Positions 8,021-17,522 of a stretch of 48,635 nucleotides of DNA are shown piece after piece. The notes beneath the pieces are model-generated. The model was given only the letters and a program-made list of their open reading frames with translations. It searched no databases and was not told where the DNA came from. The position numbers were made by a program, and so were the translations under genes. Positions within the stretch are counted from its first letter, which is position 1. Each line of letters begins with the position of its first letter. The stretch is taken from the NCBI GenBank assembly GCA_036511595.1, contig DATCBY010000067.1, positions 1 to 48,635 on the forward strand. Direction: 5' to 3'. The stretch is from DASZQY01 sp036511595. GTDB taxonomy: Bacteria > Pseudomonadota > Alphaproteobacteria > Rhizobiales > Kaistiaceae.

Positions 8021-8779
8021 ATGTCCTTTTTCGCCCGCAGGCCGGTAGAGCCTGTCCCTGACTCGCTCGAGATCGCCACGCCCTCCGGCGTCATGGCGGT
8101 TGACCTTCGCCGTCATCCGCGCGCCCGCAATTACACGCTGCGGGTCGCCGGCCCGGCGCGGCCGCCCATCCTCACCATGCCGAAGCGCGGCTCGCTCAAC
8201 GAGGCGCGCCGCTTCCTCGACCGTCATTCGGGATGGCTTGAGCGCCAGGTCGAGAAGCTGCCGGCGCCCACGGCCATCGCCGACGGCGCCGTCGTTCCGC
8301 TCCGCGGCGTCTTCCACGTCATCCGTCACGCGCCCGGCGCGCGCGGCACGGTTACGCTTGCGCCGGGCAGCGTTGGCGACATGCCGGCCCTGATCGTTGC
8401 CGGTGAGGTCCGTCATCTACGCCGCCGCGTCCTCGACTTCCTGAAGCGGGAGGCCAAGCGCGATCTTGAGTGGGCGGTCATCCGCCACGCTCTGTCGCTC
8501 GGCGCGCGCGCCAAGGTGGTGCGCCTGCGCGATCAGGTGAGTCGCTGGGGCTCGTGCTCCGCCGCCGGCCATCTTTCGTTTTCGTGGCGATTGGTCATGG
8601 CGCCGCCATTCGTGCTCGACTACCTCGCCGCGCACGAAGTCGCTCACCTGCGCGAGCTCAACCATTCGCATCGCTTCTGGCTGCTCTGCGAAGCGTTGGC
8701 GCCGCGCGCCGACGAAGCCCGCGCCTGGCTGCGCACCAACGGCCCGGCGCTGCACGCCATCGGCGCCGAAACCGGCTAG
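8021..8779 (+). CDS. YgjP/SprT-like zinc metallopeptidase (DUF45)
   Basis: A 252-residue predicted zinc-dependent metallopeptidase of the YgjP (DUF45) group. The HExxH motif is HEVAH at residues 205-209, and a third histidine ligand is in the following NHSHRFW (H215 or H217). Upstream RWGSCS and LSFSWRLVMAP are family hallmarks. There is no signal peptide or membrane segment, so a cytosolic location is expected. Substrate is unknown. Transcription is probably independent, since a strong terminator lies just upstream. Confidence 0.88.
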   Translation: MSFFARRPVEPVPDSLEIATPSGVMAVDLRRHPRARNYTLRVAGPARPPILTMPKRGSLNEARRFLDRHSGWLERQVEKLPAPTAIADGAVVPLRGVFHVIRHAPGARGTVTLAPGSVGDMPALIVAGEVRHLRRRVLDFLKREAKRDLEWAVIRHALSLGARAKVVRLRDQVSRWGSCSAAGHLSFSWRLVMAPPFVLDYLAAHEVAHLRELNHSHRFWLLCEALAPRADEARAWLRTNGPALHAIGAETG

Positions 8780-8845
8780 CACCGCGCTGGACTCTCGCGA
8801 ATTCGCGTCGTTGTACGCGGCGATCGCGACGAAGGACCGGGAAGC

Positions 8846-9877
8846 GTGCGCATGAGGCAAATTTTCCGCTCTGTGGCGGCAATCGCCGCGCTGCTTGTTT
8901 CTGGCGTTGCATCCCATGCGCGTGCGGATATTCTGGCAGACGGTACGTTCGCGGCCAGCAAGACCTGTCCGGCGTTCCTGTCATTCCGCAAGTCCACCAA
9001 TCCCGGCGACATCAACGTCCAGGCTGGCCGGTCTTATCCGGTCATTTCGCAGAACGCGTCGCCCCCGTCGCATTATCGCCTGCGCGTTGACGCCGCGAAC
9101 CCGCCCGAGCGGTGGGTGAGCATCGATTGCGGAACATTCGCCGCTGCTGGTTCCGCCGCCTCCGCTCCCGCCAGCCCAACGACGACGGCCGCGGCATCGG
9201 CGGCCACCGGCGCGATGGGCAAACCGGCCGAGTACATTCTCTCGCTGAGTTGGGAGCCGGCGTTTTGCGAGAACCATCAGTCAAAGCCCGAGTGCGCCGC
9301 CGAGACCGCAGCAGGATTCGCCGCCTCGCATCTGTCGCTGCACGGCCTGTGGCCGCAGCCGATCTCGAAGCAATACTGCAACGTGGATGCATCGCTCCTC
9401 GACGCTGACAAGCACGGCAGCTGGCCGGCGCTGCCCGCCGTCGATCTCTCGCCAGACATGAAGACCCGCCTCGATGCCGCCATGCCCGGAACGCAGTCGT
9501 CACTGGAACGCCACGAGTGGCTGCGGCATGGCACCTGCTACAACGGCGCCGACGCCGACACCTATTTCGGCGAGGCTCTGGCGCTCGTCGATGCCGTCAA
9601 TGGTTCACCGGTGCAGGCGCTGCTCGCCGCCAACATCGGCAAGCAGGTCACGGCCGACCAGGTGCGCCACGCCTTCGATCAGGCCTTCGGCGCCGGCGCC
9701 GGCGAGCGCGTGCGTCTCGCCTGCGAGCAGCAGGGATCGCGCCGGTTATTGTCCGAGATCACGATTGGCCTGGTCGGGCGCGTCGGCATCGGCAAGACGC
9801 CGGCTGACCTCATCATGGCGTCGTCGCCGACCAGCCCCGGTTGTCCCGCCGGCGAGGTCGATGCCGTCGCGAAATAG
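8846..9877 (+). CDS. Secreted ribonuclease T2 family protein
   Basis: A 343-residue exported endoribonuclease. The signal peptide covers about residues 1-27 (cleavage near ASHARA). Residues 30-97 form a separate small domain with Cys41 and Cys95, then comes an Ala/Ser/Thr/Pro linker (about 100-125). The catalytic domain follows with both conserved active-site segments: LSLHGLWP (H166) and HEWLRHGTC (H223, E224, H228). It therefore looks active and is probably periplasmic, degrading RNA for nutrient recovery. GTG 8846 has GAAGGA at a suitable distance; ATG 8852 is the alternative. Confidence 0.9.
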   Translation: MRMRQIFRSVAAIAALLVSGVASHARADILADGTFAASKTCPAFLSFRKSTNPGDINVQAGRSYPVISQNASPPSHYRLRVDAANPPERWVSIDCGTFAAAGSAASAPASPTTTAAASAATGAMGKPAEYILSLSWEPAFCENHQSKPECAAETAAGFAASHLSLHGLWPQPISKQYCNVDASLLDADKHGSWPALPAVDLSPDMKTRLDAAMPGTQSSLERHEWLRHGTCYNGADADTYFGEALALVDAVNGSPVQALLAANIGKQVTADQVRHAFDQAFGAGAGERVRLACEQQGSRRLLSEITIGLVGRVGIGKTPADLIMASSPTSPGCPAGEVDAVAK

Positions 9878-9968
9878 CCGCGGGATTTGTGGGGTAGGCG
9901 GAAACGCACCGGCAGCGTAAGCCTTGACGCGTCCGTCCGTTGCTAAGCCTAAGGCGATCCAGGTCCCC

Positions 9969-11162
9969 ATGCGCCTTAAGCCCGACACGGCTGCCTTTGT
10001 CGTCCTGCTCGGCGCGCTCACCAGCGTCGGCCCGCTGTCGACCGACATCTACCTTCCGTCGATGCCATCGATCGCGGCGACGTTCGGCACGACACCTGCC
10101 GGCGCCGAGGCGACGCTCACCGGTTATTTCTTCGGCTTCGCCATTGCCCAGATCATCCATGGCCCGATTTCCGATCGCGTCGGCCGCCGCCCCGTGCTGC
10201 TTGCCGGCCTGGCGCTGTACGCGCTCGCCGGCTTTGCCTGCATCTTCGCACCCACGATCGGCCTGCTGATCGCGGCGCGCGCCGTTCAGGCGATCGCCGC
10301 CGCAGCGCCCATCATCCTTGCCCGCACCATCGTGCGCGACGTCCATTCGGGCGTCCGCGCCGGCCGGCTTTTCTCCCTCATCGCGTCGATTACCGGCCTG
10401 ATGCCGATCGTTGCGCCGCTGCTGGGCGGCGTCCTTGAAACCCATTTCGGCTGGAAGTCCAGCTTCATCGTCATGGGCCTCCTCGGCGTCGTCGGATTCG
10501 TCGTCGTCGGCGTTGCGATGCCCGAGACAATCCGCCAGCGCAGCGTTGTGCCGCTGTCGCTGGGCAGCATCTTTGTTTCCTTCGGCCAAGTGGCGCAGAA
10601 CGCCCGCTTTCGCGCCTACGCCGCCATGCTGAGCTTCGCCTATGGCGGCTTCTTTGTGTACATCGGCGTCTCGTCGTTCATCGTGCAGCGCTACTACGGC
10701 CTGTCGCCCGTCGCCTACGGCCTGACCTTCACGCTCGGCGCCGCATCGTTCATTGCCGGCACCTTCCTCGGCCGCCGCATCGCCCACCGCTCCGGTCTCG
10801 ATTACGCACTGGGCGTCGGCACCGCGTTGCTCGCCGGCGGTGGCCTTCTGCTGCCGGCGGCGATGCTGCTGGGGCCGGGCACGATCCCCGAGTTCGTCAT
10901 TCCCATGGCGGTCTTCCAGGCCGGCATCGGCATCGTCACGCCACAGGGCCTTGCCGCCGCTATGACGCCGTTTCCCGAGCGCGCCGGCGCCGCATCCTCG
11001 CTGGTCGGCTTCCTGCACATGACGACGGCCGCGCTTTTCCTCGGCCTCACCGGGCTCTTCTTCGGCAACCACGCGCTGCTGCAGGCCTGCGTCATCGGCG
11101 GCAACGGCGTCGCCGCCTTCATCGTCTTCCTGGCGTCGCGGCGTTTGCGCGCCGCGGTCTGA
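9969..11162 (+). CDS. Bcr/CflA-family drug efflux MFS transporter
   Basis: A 397-residue major facilitator protein with 12 hydrophobic segments. The first loop has the Bcr/CflA pattern STDIYLPSMPSI, and the loop between helices 2 and 3 has GPISDRVGRRPVLL (MFS motif A). ARTIVRD after helix 4 matches the group. It probably exports small drugs or metabolites by proton antiport; the substrate cannot be read from sequence. ATG 9969 is preferred because it leaves a short tail before helix 1; TTG 9924 in frame is possible. Its stop abuts the convergent PBP1A stop. Confidence 0.88.
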   Translation: MRLKPDTAAFVVLLGALTSVGPLSTDIYLPSMPSIAATFGTTPAGAEATLTGYFFGFAIAQIIHGPISDRVGRRPVLLAGLALYALAGFACIFAPTIGLLIAARAVQAIAAAAPIILARTIVRDVHSGVRAGRLFSLIASITGLMPIVAPLLGGVLETHFGWKSSFIVMGLLGVVGFVVVGVAMPETIRQRSVVPLSLGSIFVSFGQVAQNARFRAYAAMLSFAYGGFFVYIGVSSFIVQRYYGLSPVAYGLTFTLGAASFIAGTFLGRRIAHRSGLDYALGVGTALLAGGGLLLPAAMLLGPGTIPEFVIPMAVFQAGIGIVTPQGLAAAMTPFPERAGAASSLVGFLHMTTAALFLGLTGLFFGNHALLQACVIGGNGVAAFIVFLASRRLRAAV

Positions 11163-13265
11163 TCAACCGCCGAAGAGCCGCTCGAAGAAACTGCGCCGAC
11201 GCGGCGGCTGGTAATAGTCGCCGTTGTTTCCCTGACCGACCGCGCCCGGCGGCAGCGGCAGGTTGGCGTCCGGGTCGTCGTCCTCCGCCTGCGCCATCGC
11301 CCCGATCGGATCGAGTCCGCGCTGCAGCGCCATCGGCCGTCCGTTATCACCGACTGGCGGTGCCGCACTCTGCGCGCTGGCGAGCGCCATGTTGCCCGGC
11401 GCCTGGTACTGGTAGTGGCCGGGCAGGTCGGCCACCTGCAAGCCGTCGAGCGCCGCCGTCATGAATTTCTTCCAGGCGGCGGTCGGCAGCGTGCCGCCGC
11501 TGGCCTTCTTCGTCGGCTTGTTGTCGTCGTTGCCGAACCACACGCCGGTGGTCAGCGCGCCGGTGTAGCCGATGAACCACGCGTCGCGGAAATCCTGGCT
11601 GGTGCCGGTCTTGCCAGCGACTTCCCATCCCGGAACTTCCGCGTGCGTCGCCGTGCCGGAAGTAACCGTCGCGGTGAGCATCGCGTTCATCATGCCGACG
11701 TACTTCGGATCGATCACCTGCCCCGGCCCCGAGCCCGAGCGCTGGTAGAGCACCTTGCCGTCGCCGGTGGTGATGCGCTCGATGACATGCGGGATGATCC
11801 CGCGCCCGCCGTTGGAGAACGGCACGTAGGCGGCGGTGAGTTCGAGCGGCGACACCTCCGAGGTGCCGAGCGCGATCGAGGGGGTCGCCGACAGCGTCGA
11901 GGTGATGCCGAGCCGCCGCGCCGTCGCCGCCACTGCCTGCGCGCCGACCTCCTGCGTCAGTTCCGCCGACACCGTGTTCAGCGACAGCGACAGGGCGGTG
12001 AGCAGCGTCACCGGCCCCTTGTACGTTTTGGAATAATCTTGCGGCTTCCATCCGGCGATCGACACCGGCTGGTCGACGCGCACCGTTTCCGGCACCAGCC
12101 CGTCTTCCAGCGCCGTCAGATAGACGAACGGCTTGAACGCCGAGCCCGGCTGGCGCAGTCCGTTGACGGCGCGGTTGAACGGGCTGGTGGCATAGTCGCG
12201 CCCGCCGACCAGCGCGCGCACCGCGCCGTCCCGGTCGATGGCGACCAGCGCCCCCTGGCTGACGCCGAATTTCGTCCCGTCCGCATCGAGCGTGTCGGAA
12301 ACCGCCTTGTCCGCCGCCGTCTGCAGGCGAAGGTCGATCGAGGTAGCCACGGTGATGTCCTGGTCGATCGCACCCACATAGCCGGGCAGTAGGTCCATCA
12401 CCCAGTCGGCGACGTAGCGCCCACTGCCGCCGGCGACGTCGCGCACCGGGTGGACGTCGGCGGAAAGCGCCAGCGAGATTTCGCGGTCGCCGATGTAGCC
12501 TTCCTGGTGCATGGCGGCGAGCACGAGCTGCGCCCGCGCCGCCGAGGCGTCGGGGTTGATGATCGGCGAGTAGTGCGAGGGCGCCTTCAGCATGCCGGCG
12601 AGCGTCGCCGCTTCGGCAAGCGTCAGCGCGCGCGCCGATTTGCCGAAATACACATGCGCCGCGGCATCGACGCCGTAGGCGCCGGCGCCGAGATAGACGC
12701 GGTTGAGATAGAGTTCGAGGATCTGTTTCTTGCTGAGGCGCGCCTCCAGCCACAGGGCGAGCACCACCTCCTGCACCTTGCGCTCGAAGGTGCGTTCCGG
12801 CTGCAGGAAGAGATTCTTGGCGAGCTGCTGGGTGAGCGTCGAGCCGCCCTGCACGACGCCGCCGGCAACGAAGTTGACCCAGGCGGCGCGCACGAGTCCC
12901 AGCGGGTCGATACCGAAGTGGTGGTAGAAGCGCCGGTCCTCGATCGAGACGACGGCTTCGGGCAGGTAGGGCGGCATCTGGTCGAGCGTCACCGTGCCGC
13001 CGCCAGCCCCGCCGCGGTTGGTAATCAGCGTGCCGTTCTGGGCGAGGATGCGGATGTTGGCGGCCCGCGCCGGCACCGTCCAGTCGGCCATCGGCGGCAG
13101 CTTGGAGGCGTAGTAGGCGATGAGCCCGGAGAGGCCGAGGAAGCCGAACGCGCCGACGAGCAGCGCCGCCAGCCTGATGCGGCGCAGCCAGCTCTTGCCG
13201 CGCCCCTTCGCCTTGCCCTTGCTTTTGGCACGGCCGCGGACCGCTTTCTGTCCCTTGCCTGGCAC
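11163..13265 (-). CDS. Class A penicillin-binding protein (PBP1A family)
   Basis: A bifunctional 700-residue peptidoglycan synthase. A basic cytosolic tail (about 1-30) and one membrane anchor (32-53) come first. The glycosyltransferase domain has catalytic E109 in EDRRFYHHFG and GGSTLTQQLAKN. The transpeptidase domain has all three motifs: SAFK (S375), SLN (428-430) and KTGT (K552). The C-terminal tail is rich in Gly, Pro, Asp and Gln and ends PRRRSFFERLFGG, probably disordered. A perfect CtrA-type box lies 141 bases upstream, suggesting cell-cycle control. Confidence 0.95.
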   Translation of the reverse strand: MPGKGQKAVRGRAKSKGKAKGRGKSWLRRIRLAALLVGAFGFLGLSGLIAYYASKLPPMADWTVPARAANIRILAQNGTLITNRGGAGGGTVTLDQMPPYLPEAVVSIEDRRFYHHFGIDPLGLVRAAWVNFVAGGVVQGGSTLTQQLAKNLFLQPERTFERKVQEVVLALWLEARLSKKQILELYLNRVYLGAGAYGVDAAAHVYFGKSARALTLAEAATLAGMLKAPSHYSPIINPDASAARAQLVLAAMHQEGYIGDREISLALSADVHPVRDVAGGSGRYVADWVMDLLPGYVGAIDQDITVATSIDLRLQTAADKAVSDTLDADGTKFGVSQGALVAIDRDGAVRALVGGRDYATSPFNRAVNGLRQPGSAFKPFVYLTALEDGLVPETVRVDQPVSIAGWKPQDYSKTYKGPVTLLTALSLSLNTVSAELTQEVGAQAVAATARRLGITSTLSATPSIALGTSEVSPLELTAAYVPFSNGGRGIIPHVIERITTGDGKVLYQRSGSGPGQVIDPKYVGMMNAMLTATVTSGTATHAEVPGWEVAGKTGTSQDFRDAWFIGYTGALTTGVWFGNDDNKPTKKASGGTLPTAAWKKFMTAALDGLQVADLPGHYQYQAPGNMALASAQSAAPPVGDNGRPMALQRGLDPIGAMAQAEDDDPDANLPLPPGAVGQGNNGDYYQPPRRRSFFERLFGG

Positions 13266-13405
13266 GGAGCGGTCCCGGTCCTTCAGCCCGAATTGCAGCG
13301 CGCCCCCGCGCTCGCCGTCGCCAGCGAGATGCGGAGGCTCAAGGCGCCCGCTGTCCTGATCGCTCGGAGGTATAGGGTCGCCAGAAGCAGGCTAAATGCG
13401 GCGAT

Positions 13406-13420
13406 TTAAGGAGGCGTTAA
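13406..13420. promoter_or_regulatory. CtrA-type box TTAA-N7-TTAA upstream of PBP1A
   Basis: TTAAGGAGGCGTTAA matches the full bipartite CtrA consensus TTAA-N7-TTAA exactly, which is rare by chance in DNA this GC-rich. It lies in the 308-bp gap between the divergent PBP1A gene and the DUF1835 pseudogene. Nothing else recognisable was found in that gap. CtrA is the conserved alphaproteobacterial cell-cycle regulator; binding is inferred. Confidence 0.55.
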
Positions 13421-13573
13421 GGGTGCGGACAGCCGCAATGGCCCTATGCCGCGTGGTTTTGGGAGTGCGGCGGGGAGGTGGGGTAATGGTGGAACAACGC
13501 TGCTTCGGTTCGAGAGTCGCGTCTAGGGTCTGGCAGGGCTTATTGTCGCCAAAGACATGAGTCGCCAGCCAAA

Positions 13574-14347
13574 ATGAAGACGCTGCATATCGCGCCTGGA
13601 TATTCGGCGGGAGGTTCATTGATCCGGGCAATTCGGGATGCCGGCCGGGATGAAGACGTGTTGCGGTTTGGCGATGATCTGAGCTGCTGGCCAATCGACT
13701 CGGATGCGGCGCGCACGATTTGGCGACGCGAAATCTACGAAGCGCCGGAGATTGACACAGCCGTTGCCGATTTTTGGCAACGTGTCGCTGCCACGGAAGA
13801 TCGGCTCGTCGTGTGATTCGGTCGCCACTCGGCCAGCGAACTCTCATTCTTTCTGGCTTGGGCCGACCGAGTTGGACGGCGACCCTGCCAAATTGTCGAT
13901 GTGACTGGACAACAGCCGCTTCTCGCGGGGCGGGGTGGCTCAGTCAAGCTGTCTCAGCCGACCCAAGCAGTTTCGCTGATCCCCGCAGACGGCCTGCGAT
14001 CGCTGCTGGGAACGGAGCGTGCGGTCACGGCTCAAGAAAGGGAAGAGGGCGGGCAGCGTTGGCGGCGCCTGCAAGAAGAAAACGCGCCATTTCGGGTTGT
14101 GACCGAGGAGGGCCTTATATCGGCTGGCATTGATCATTTCGACGCGTCGCTTCTGGAGCGTGCGACAACAAAATGGCAACAGATCAGGCTTCTTGTGGGC
14201 AACGCCATGGCTCACAACTGGAAACCGTACATCCAGGTAGGCGATCTGATGTTGCTGACACGGGTTGTCGCGCTGGTCGAAGCGGGCAAGCTGGTTACCG
14301 ATGGCGAACCTTGGCAAATGTCCAGTCGCGTTCGTCTTCCCGCTTAA
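13574..14347 (+). pseudogene. DUF1835 (and DUF3658-like) protein gene broken by one in-frame TGA
   Basis: One continuous reading frame of 257 codons interrupted only by TGA at 13814-13816. Before it is MKTLHIAPGYSAGGSL and a GRDEDVLRFGDDLSCWPID segment, the typical DUF1835 N-terminus. After it the same frame continues FGRHSASELSFFLAWADRVG and on to a natural stop at 14347. In relatives the interrupted position is Trp (RVVW then a segment like this one), so a single TGG-to-TGA change explains the break. No frameshift is needed. Function of the family is unknown. A terminator follows the true stop, as expected for a once-intact gene. Confidence 0.8.
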
Positions 14348-14355
14348 CTGCGAAT

Positions 14356-14386
14356 CCACCGCGTGCAAGCGGTGGCCTTTTCCTTT
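14356..14386 (+). terminator. Intrinsic terminator after DUF1835 pseudogene
   Basis: A 7-bp stem CCACCGC/GCGGTGG with a 6-nt loop (14356-14375), followed by a T-rich tract (CCTTTTCCTTT). Confidence 0.7.
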
Positions 14387-14537
14387 ATCCGCTAGAGCTG
14401 GACCGAAGCGAATTGCACTGGCATCGGCTGGCGCCGGCACCATGCGCTTCAATCCGGGCTGATGGGACGAGCGTTAGGGAAGATAAGAAAAATCGCTTCC
14501 CCTTCCCTCCCACACCCTCACCCGCCATATTCGGGAC

Positions 14538-17522
14538 GTGTCCGAGTCCCCTCTTTTCTCCCGCGCCGTAAAGCCCGGCGACCACGTCTTTCTGGTCGAC
14601 GGCTCCGGCTATATCTATCGCGCCTTCCACGCGCTGCCGCCGCTCACCCGCAAGTCCGATGGCCTGCAGGTCGGCGCCGTCGCCGGTTTCTGCAACATGC
14701 TGTGGAAGCTGCTGCAGGATGCTTCCGCCGGCGTGAAGCCGACGCATCTCGCCGTCGTCTTCGACAAGTCGGAGCACACGTTCCGCAATGAGATGTACGA
14801 CCAGTACAAGGCGCACCGGCCGGAGGCGCCAGACGACCTCAAGCCGCAGTTCGGGCTGATCCGCAAGGCGGTGGCCGCCTTCAATGTCGCCAGCCTCGAG
14901 CAGTCGGGCTTCGAGGCCGACGATCTCATCGCCACCTATGCGCGCCTCGGCGCCGAGGCTGGCGCCGACGTCACCGTCGTCTCCTCCGACAAGGACCTGA
15001 TGCAGTTGGTCGGCCCGACGGTGACCATGTACGACACCATGAAGGACAAGCGCATCGGCGCCGCCGAGGTGGTGGAGAAATTCGGCGTCGGTCCCGACAA
15101 GGTCATCGAGGTGCAGGCGCTCATCGGCGACTCGACCGACAACGTGCCCGGCGTGCCCGGCATCGGCGTCAAGACAGCGGCGCAGTTGATCGCCGAGTTC
15201 GGCGATCTGGAGACGCTGCTGTCGCGCACCGCCGAGATCAAGCAGCCGAAGCGCCGCGAGGCGCTGGAGGCGAATGCCGACAACGCCCGCCTGTCGAAGA
15301 AGCTGGTGACGCTCGATCGGAACGTCGCCCTCGATGTGCCCATCGAGCAGCTTGCCGTACGCGACCGCGACGGTCCCATGCTGATCGCCTTCTGCAAGGC
15401 GATGGAGTTCACCGCGCTCACCCGCCGCGTTGCCGAGGCGACGAAAACGGACATCGAGTCGGTTGAGCCGGGAATGCCCGGCGAGACGCCGTCCGCGAAA
15501 GCGAAGCCGAAGAGCGACAAGGCCGACGTCACCGAGGAAGCCGTGCCGGCGCGCCCGGTCTATCGTCCCTATTTCAATTCGGGCGAGAAGCGCGGGCCAA
15601 ACGGCGATGCCGCGGCCATATCGGGTCCGGGCAAGCGCGCCGCCGAAGCGGCCGCCGCGATGGCGGCGAAGCCGTTCGATCTGAAAAGCTACGAGACGAT
15701 TTCGACCGTCGATCGGCTCGATCGGTGGATCGCCGAGGCGGAGGCGCGCGGCGCCGTCGCCATCGACGTCGAGACCAACTCGCTCGATCCCATGCAGGCC
15801 GATCTCTGCGGCATCAGCATCGCCACCGAGCCGGGCAGGGCGGCTTACCTGCCGCTCGGCCACACGTCGGGCGAGGGCGATCTTCTTGGCGGCGGTCTGG
15901 TCCAAGGCCAGGTGCCGGCGAAGGAAGGCCTCGCGCGCCTGAAACCGCTGCTCGAAAATCCGTCGGTCATCAAGGTCGCGCAGAACCTGAAGTTCGACTA
16001 CGTCGTCTTCGCCGAGCGCGGCATCGCCGTCGCGCCCTATGACGACACGATGCTGATGTCCTATGCGCTGGATGGCGGCAAGGGCGGCAGCGGCATGGAC
16101 GAGCTGGCGGAGGCGACGCTCGGCCACAAGCCGGTCAGCTTCAAGGATGTCGCCGGCTCCGGCGCCAAGCAACTCGCCTTCGATCGCGTCGCCATCGCCA
16201 GGGCCACGGAATATTCCGCCGAGGATGCCGACGTGGCGCTTCGTTTGTGGACGGCGCTGAAGCCGCGCCTCGCCGCCGAGCGCATGGTCACGGTGTACGA
16301 GACGCTGGAGCGCCCGCTCATTCCGGTGCTGGCCCGCATGGAGGCGCGTGGCATCAAGGTCGATCGCCAGATCCTGTCGCGCATGTCCGGTGAGTTCGCG
16401 CAGAAGCTCGGCGGTCTCGAGCACGAGATCTACGAACTGGCCGGCGAGACCTTCAACATCGGCTCGCCCAAGCAGCTCGGCGATATTCTCTTTGGCAAGT
16501 TCAGCCTGCCCGGCGGCAAGAAGACCAAGACCGGCGCGTGGGCGACGGGCGCCGACGTGCTGGAGGAACTCGCCGCATCGGGCCAGGTGCTGCCGACGAA
16601 GATTCTCGAATGGCGTCAGCTGTCAAAACTGAAATCGACCTATACCGATCTGCTGCCCACCTACATCCACCCGGTCTCGGGCCGCGTTCACACGTCCTAC
16701 GCGCTGGCCTCGACCACGACCGGGCGGCTGTCGTCATCCGATCCCAACCTGCAGAACATCCCGGTGCGCACCGACGACGGGCGCCGCATCCGCACCGCCT
16801 TCATCGCCGAAAAGGGCATGAAGCTGATCTCCGCCGACTACTCGCAGATCGAGCTGCGCATCGTCGCCCACGTCGCCGATGTCCCTGAACTGAAACTGGC
16901 CTTTGCCGATGGCCTCGACATTCACGCCATGACGGCGAGCGAGATGTTCGGTGTTCCCGTGAAAGGCATGCCGGTCGAGGTTCGCCGCCGCGCCAAGGCG
17001 ATCAACTTCGGCATCATCTATGGCATCTCGGCCTTCGGCCTCGCCAACCAGCTTGGCATCCCGCGCGAGGAAGCCGGCGCCTACATCAAGCGCTACTTCG
17101 AACGGTTCCCGGGGATACGCGCCTACATGGACGCGATGCGCGCCCAGGTGAAACGCGACGGCTACGTCTCGACCCTCTTCGGGCGCAAGATTCACTTCCC
17201 CCAGGCGAAGTCGTCCAATCCTGCCGAGCGTGCCTTCGTCGAGCGCGCCTCGATCAACGCCCCGATCCAGGGCACCGCCGCGGACATAATCCGACGTGCG
17301 ATGATACGCATGGAAGACGCCCTGTCGGAGGCGGGACTTGCCGTACGCATGCTCCTGCAGGTGCATGACGAACTCGTGTTCGAGGCACCCGAAGGCGAGG
17401 CGACGCGCGCCATGCCGGTCATCGCCGGAGTCATGGAGCGTGCCGCCTTCCCGGCCGTAAATCTCTCCGTACCGCTACAGGTAGATGCCAAGGCCGGCGA
17501 TAACTGGGACGCTGCGCACTAG
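14538..17522 (+). CDS. polA: DNA polymerase I
   Basis: A 994-residue three-domain polymerase that processes Okazaki fragments and fills repair gaps. The 5'-nuclease domain occupies about residues 1-300. The 3'-5' proofreading domain keeps its acidic residues (D410 and E412 in AIDVETNSLD, KFDYVVF, and YSAEDADVAL). The polymerase domain has motif A DYSQIELR (D767), motif B RRRAKAINFGIIYG and motif C VHDELVFE (D944, E945). A Pro/Lys-rich linker (about 310-375) separates the nuclease and exonuclease domains. The start is GTG. The stop overlaps the convergent DoxX stop at a shared CTAG. Confidence 0.97.
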   Translation: MSESPLFSRAVKPGDHVFLVDGSGYIYRAFHALPPLTRKSDGLQVGAVAGFCNMLWKLLQDASAGVKPTHLAVVFDKSEHTFRNEMYDQYKAHRPEAPDDLKPQFGLIRKAVAAFNVASLEQSGFEADDLIATYARLGAEAGADVTVVSSDKDLMQLVGPTVTMYDTMKDKRIGAAEVVEKFGVGPDKVIEVQALIGDSTDNVPGVPGIGVKTAAQLIAEFGDLETLLSRTAEIKQPKRREALEANADNARLSKKLVTLDRNVALDVPIEQLAVRDRDGPMLIAFCKAMEFTALTRRVAEATKTDIESVEPGMPGETPSAKAKPKSDKADVTEEAVPARPVYRPYFNSGEKRGPNGDAAAISGPGKRAAEAAAAMAAKPFDLKSYETISTVDRLDRWIAEAEARGAVAIDVETNSLDPMQADLCGISIATEPGRAAYLPLGHTSGEGDLLGGGLVQGQVPAKEGLARLKPLLENPSVIKVAQNLKFDYVVFAERGIAVAPYDDTMLMSYALDGGKGGSGMDELAEATLGHKPVSFKDVAGSGAKQLAFDRVAIARATEYSAEDADVALRLWTALKPRLAAERMVTVYETLERPLIPVLARMEARGIKVDRQILSRMSGEFAQKLGGLEHEIYELAGETFNIGSPKQLGDILFGKFSLPGGKKTKTGAWATGADVLEELAASGQVLPTKILEWRQLSKLKSTYTDLLPTYIHPVSGRVHTSYALASTTTGRLSSSDPNLQNIPVRTDDGRRIRTAFIAEKGMKLISADYSQIELRIVAHVADVPELKLAFADGLDIHAMTASEMFGVPVKGMPVEVRRRAKAINFGIIYGISAFGLANQLGIPREEAGAYIKRYFERFPGIRAYMDAMRAQVKRDGYVSTLFGRKIHFPQAKSSNPAERAFVERASINAPIQGTAADIIRRAMIRMEDALSEAGLAVRMLLQVHDELVFEAPEGEATRAMPVIAGVMERAAFPAVNLSVPLQVDAKAGDNWDAAH

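Noticed and set aside
9813..11072. A 419-residue antisense frame in the MFS gene
   Set aside because: Extremely polar and repetitive (Gly/Asp/Glu/Arg); the MFS protein on the other strand has clear motifs.
13814..13816. TGA read as selenocysteine or as tryptophan by a recoded genetic code
   Set aside because: No SECIS-like element is evident, the family has Trp here, and the other genes use TGA as a stop normally.
14385..16424. A 679-residue open frame antisense to polA
   Set aside because: It is a shadow of the GC-rich polA gene, full of Arg/His/Gly/Asp with no recognisable domain.
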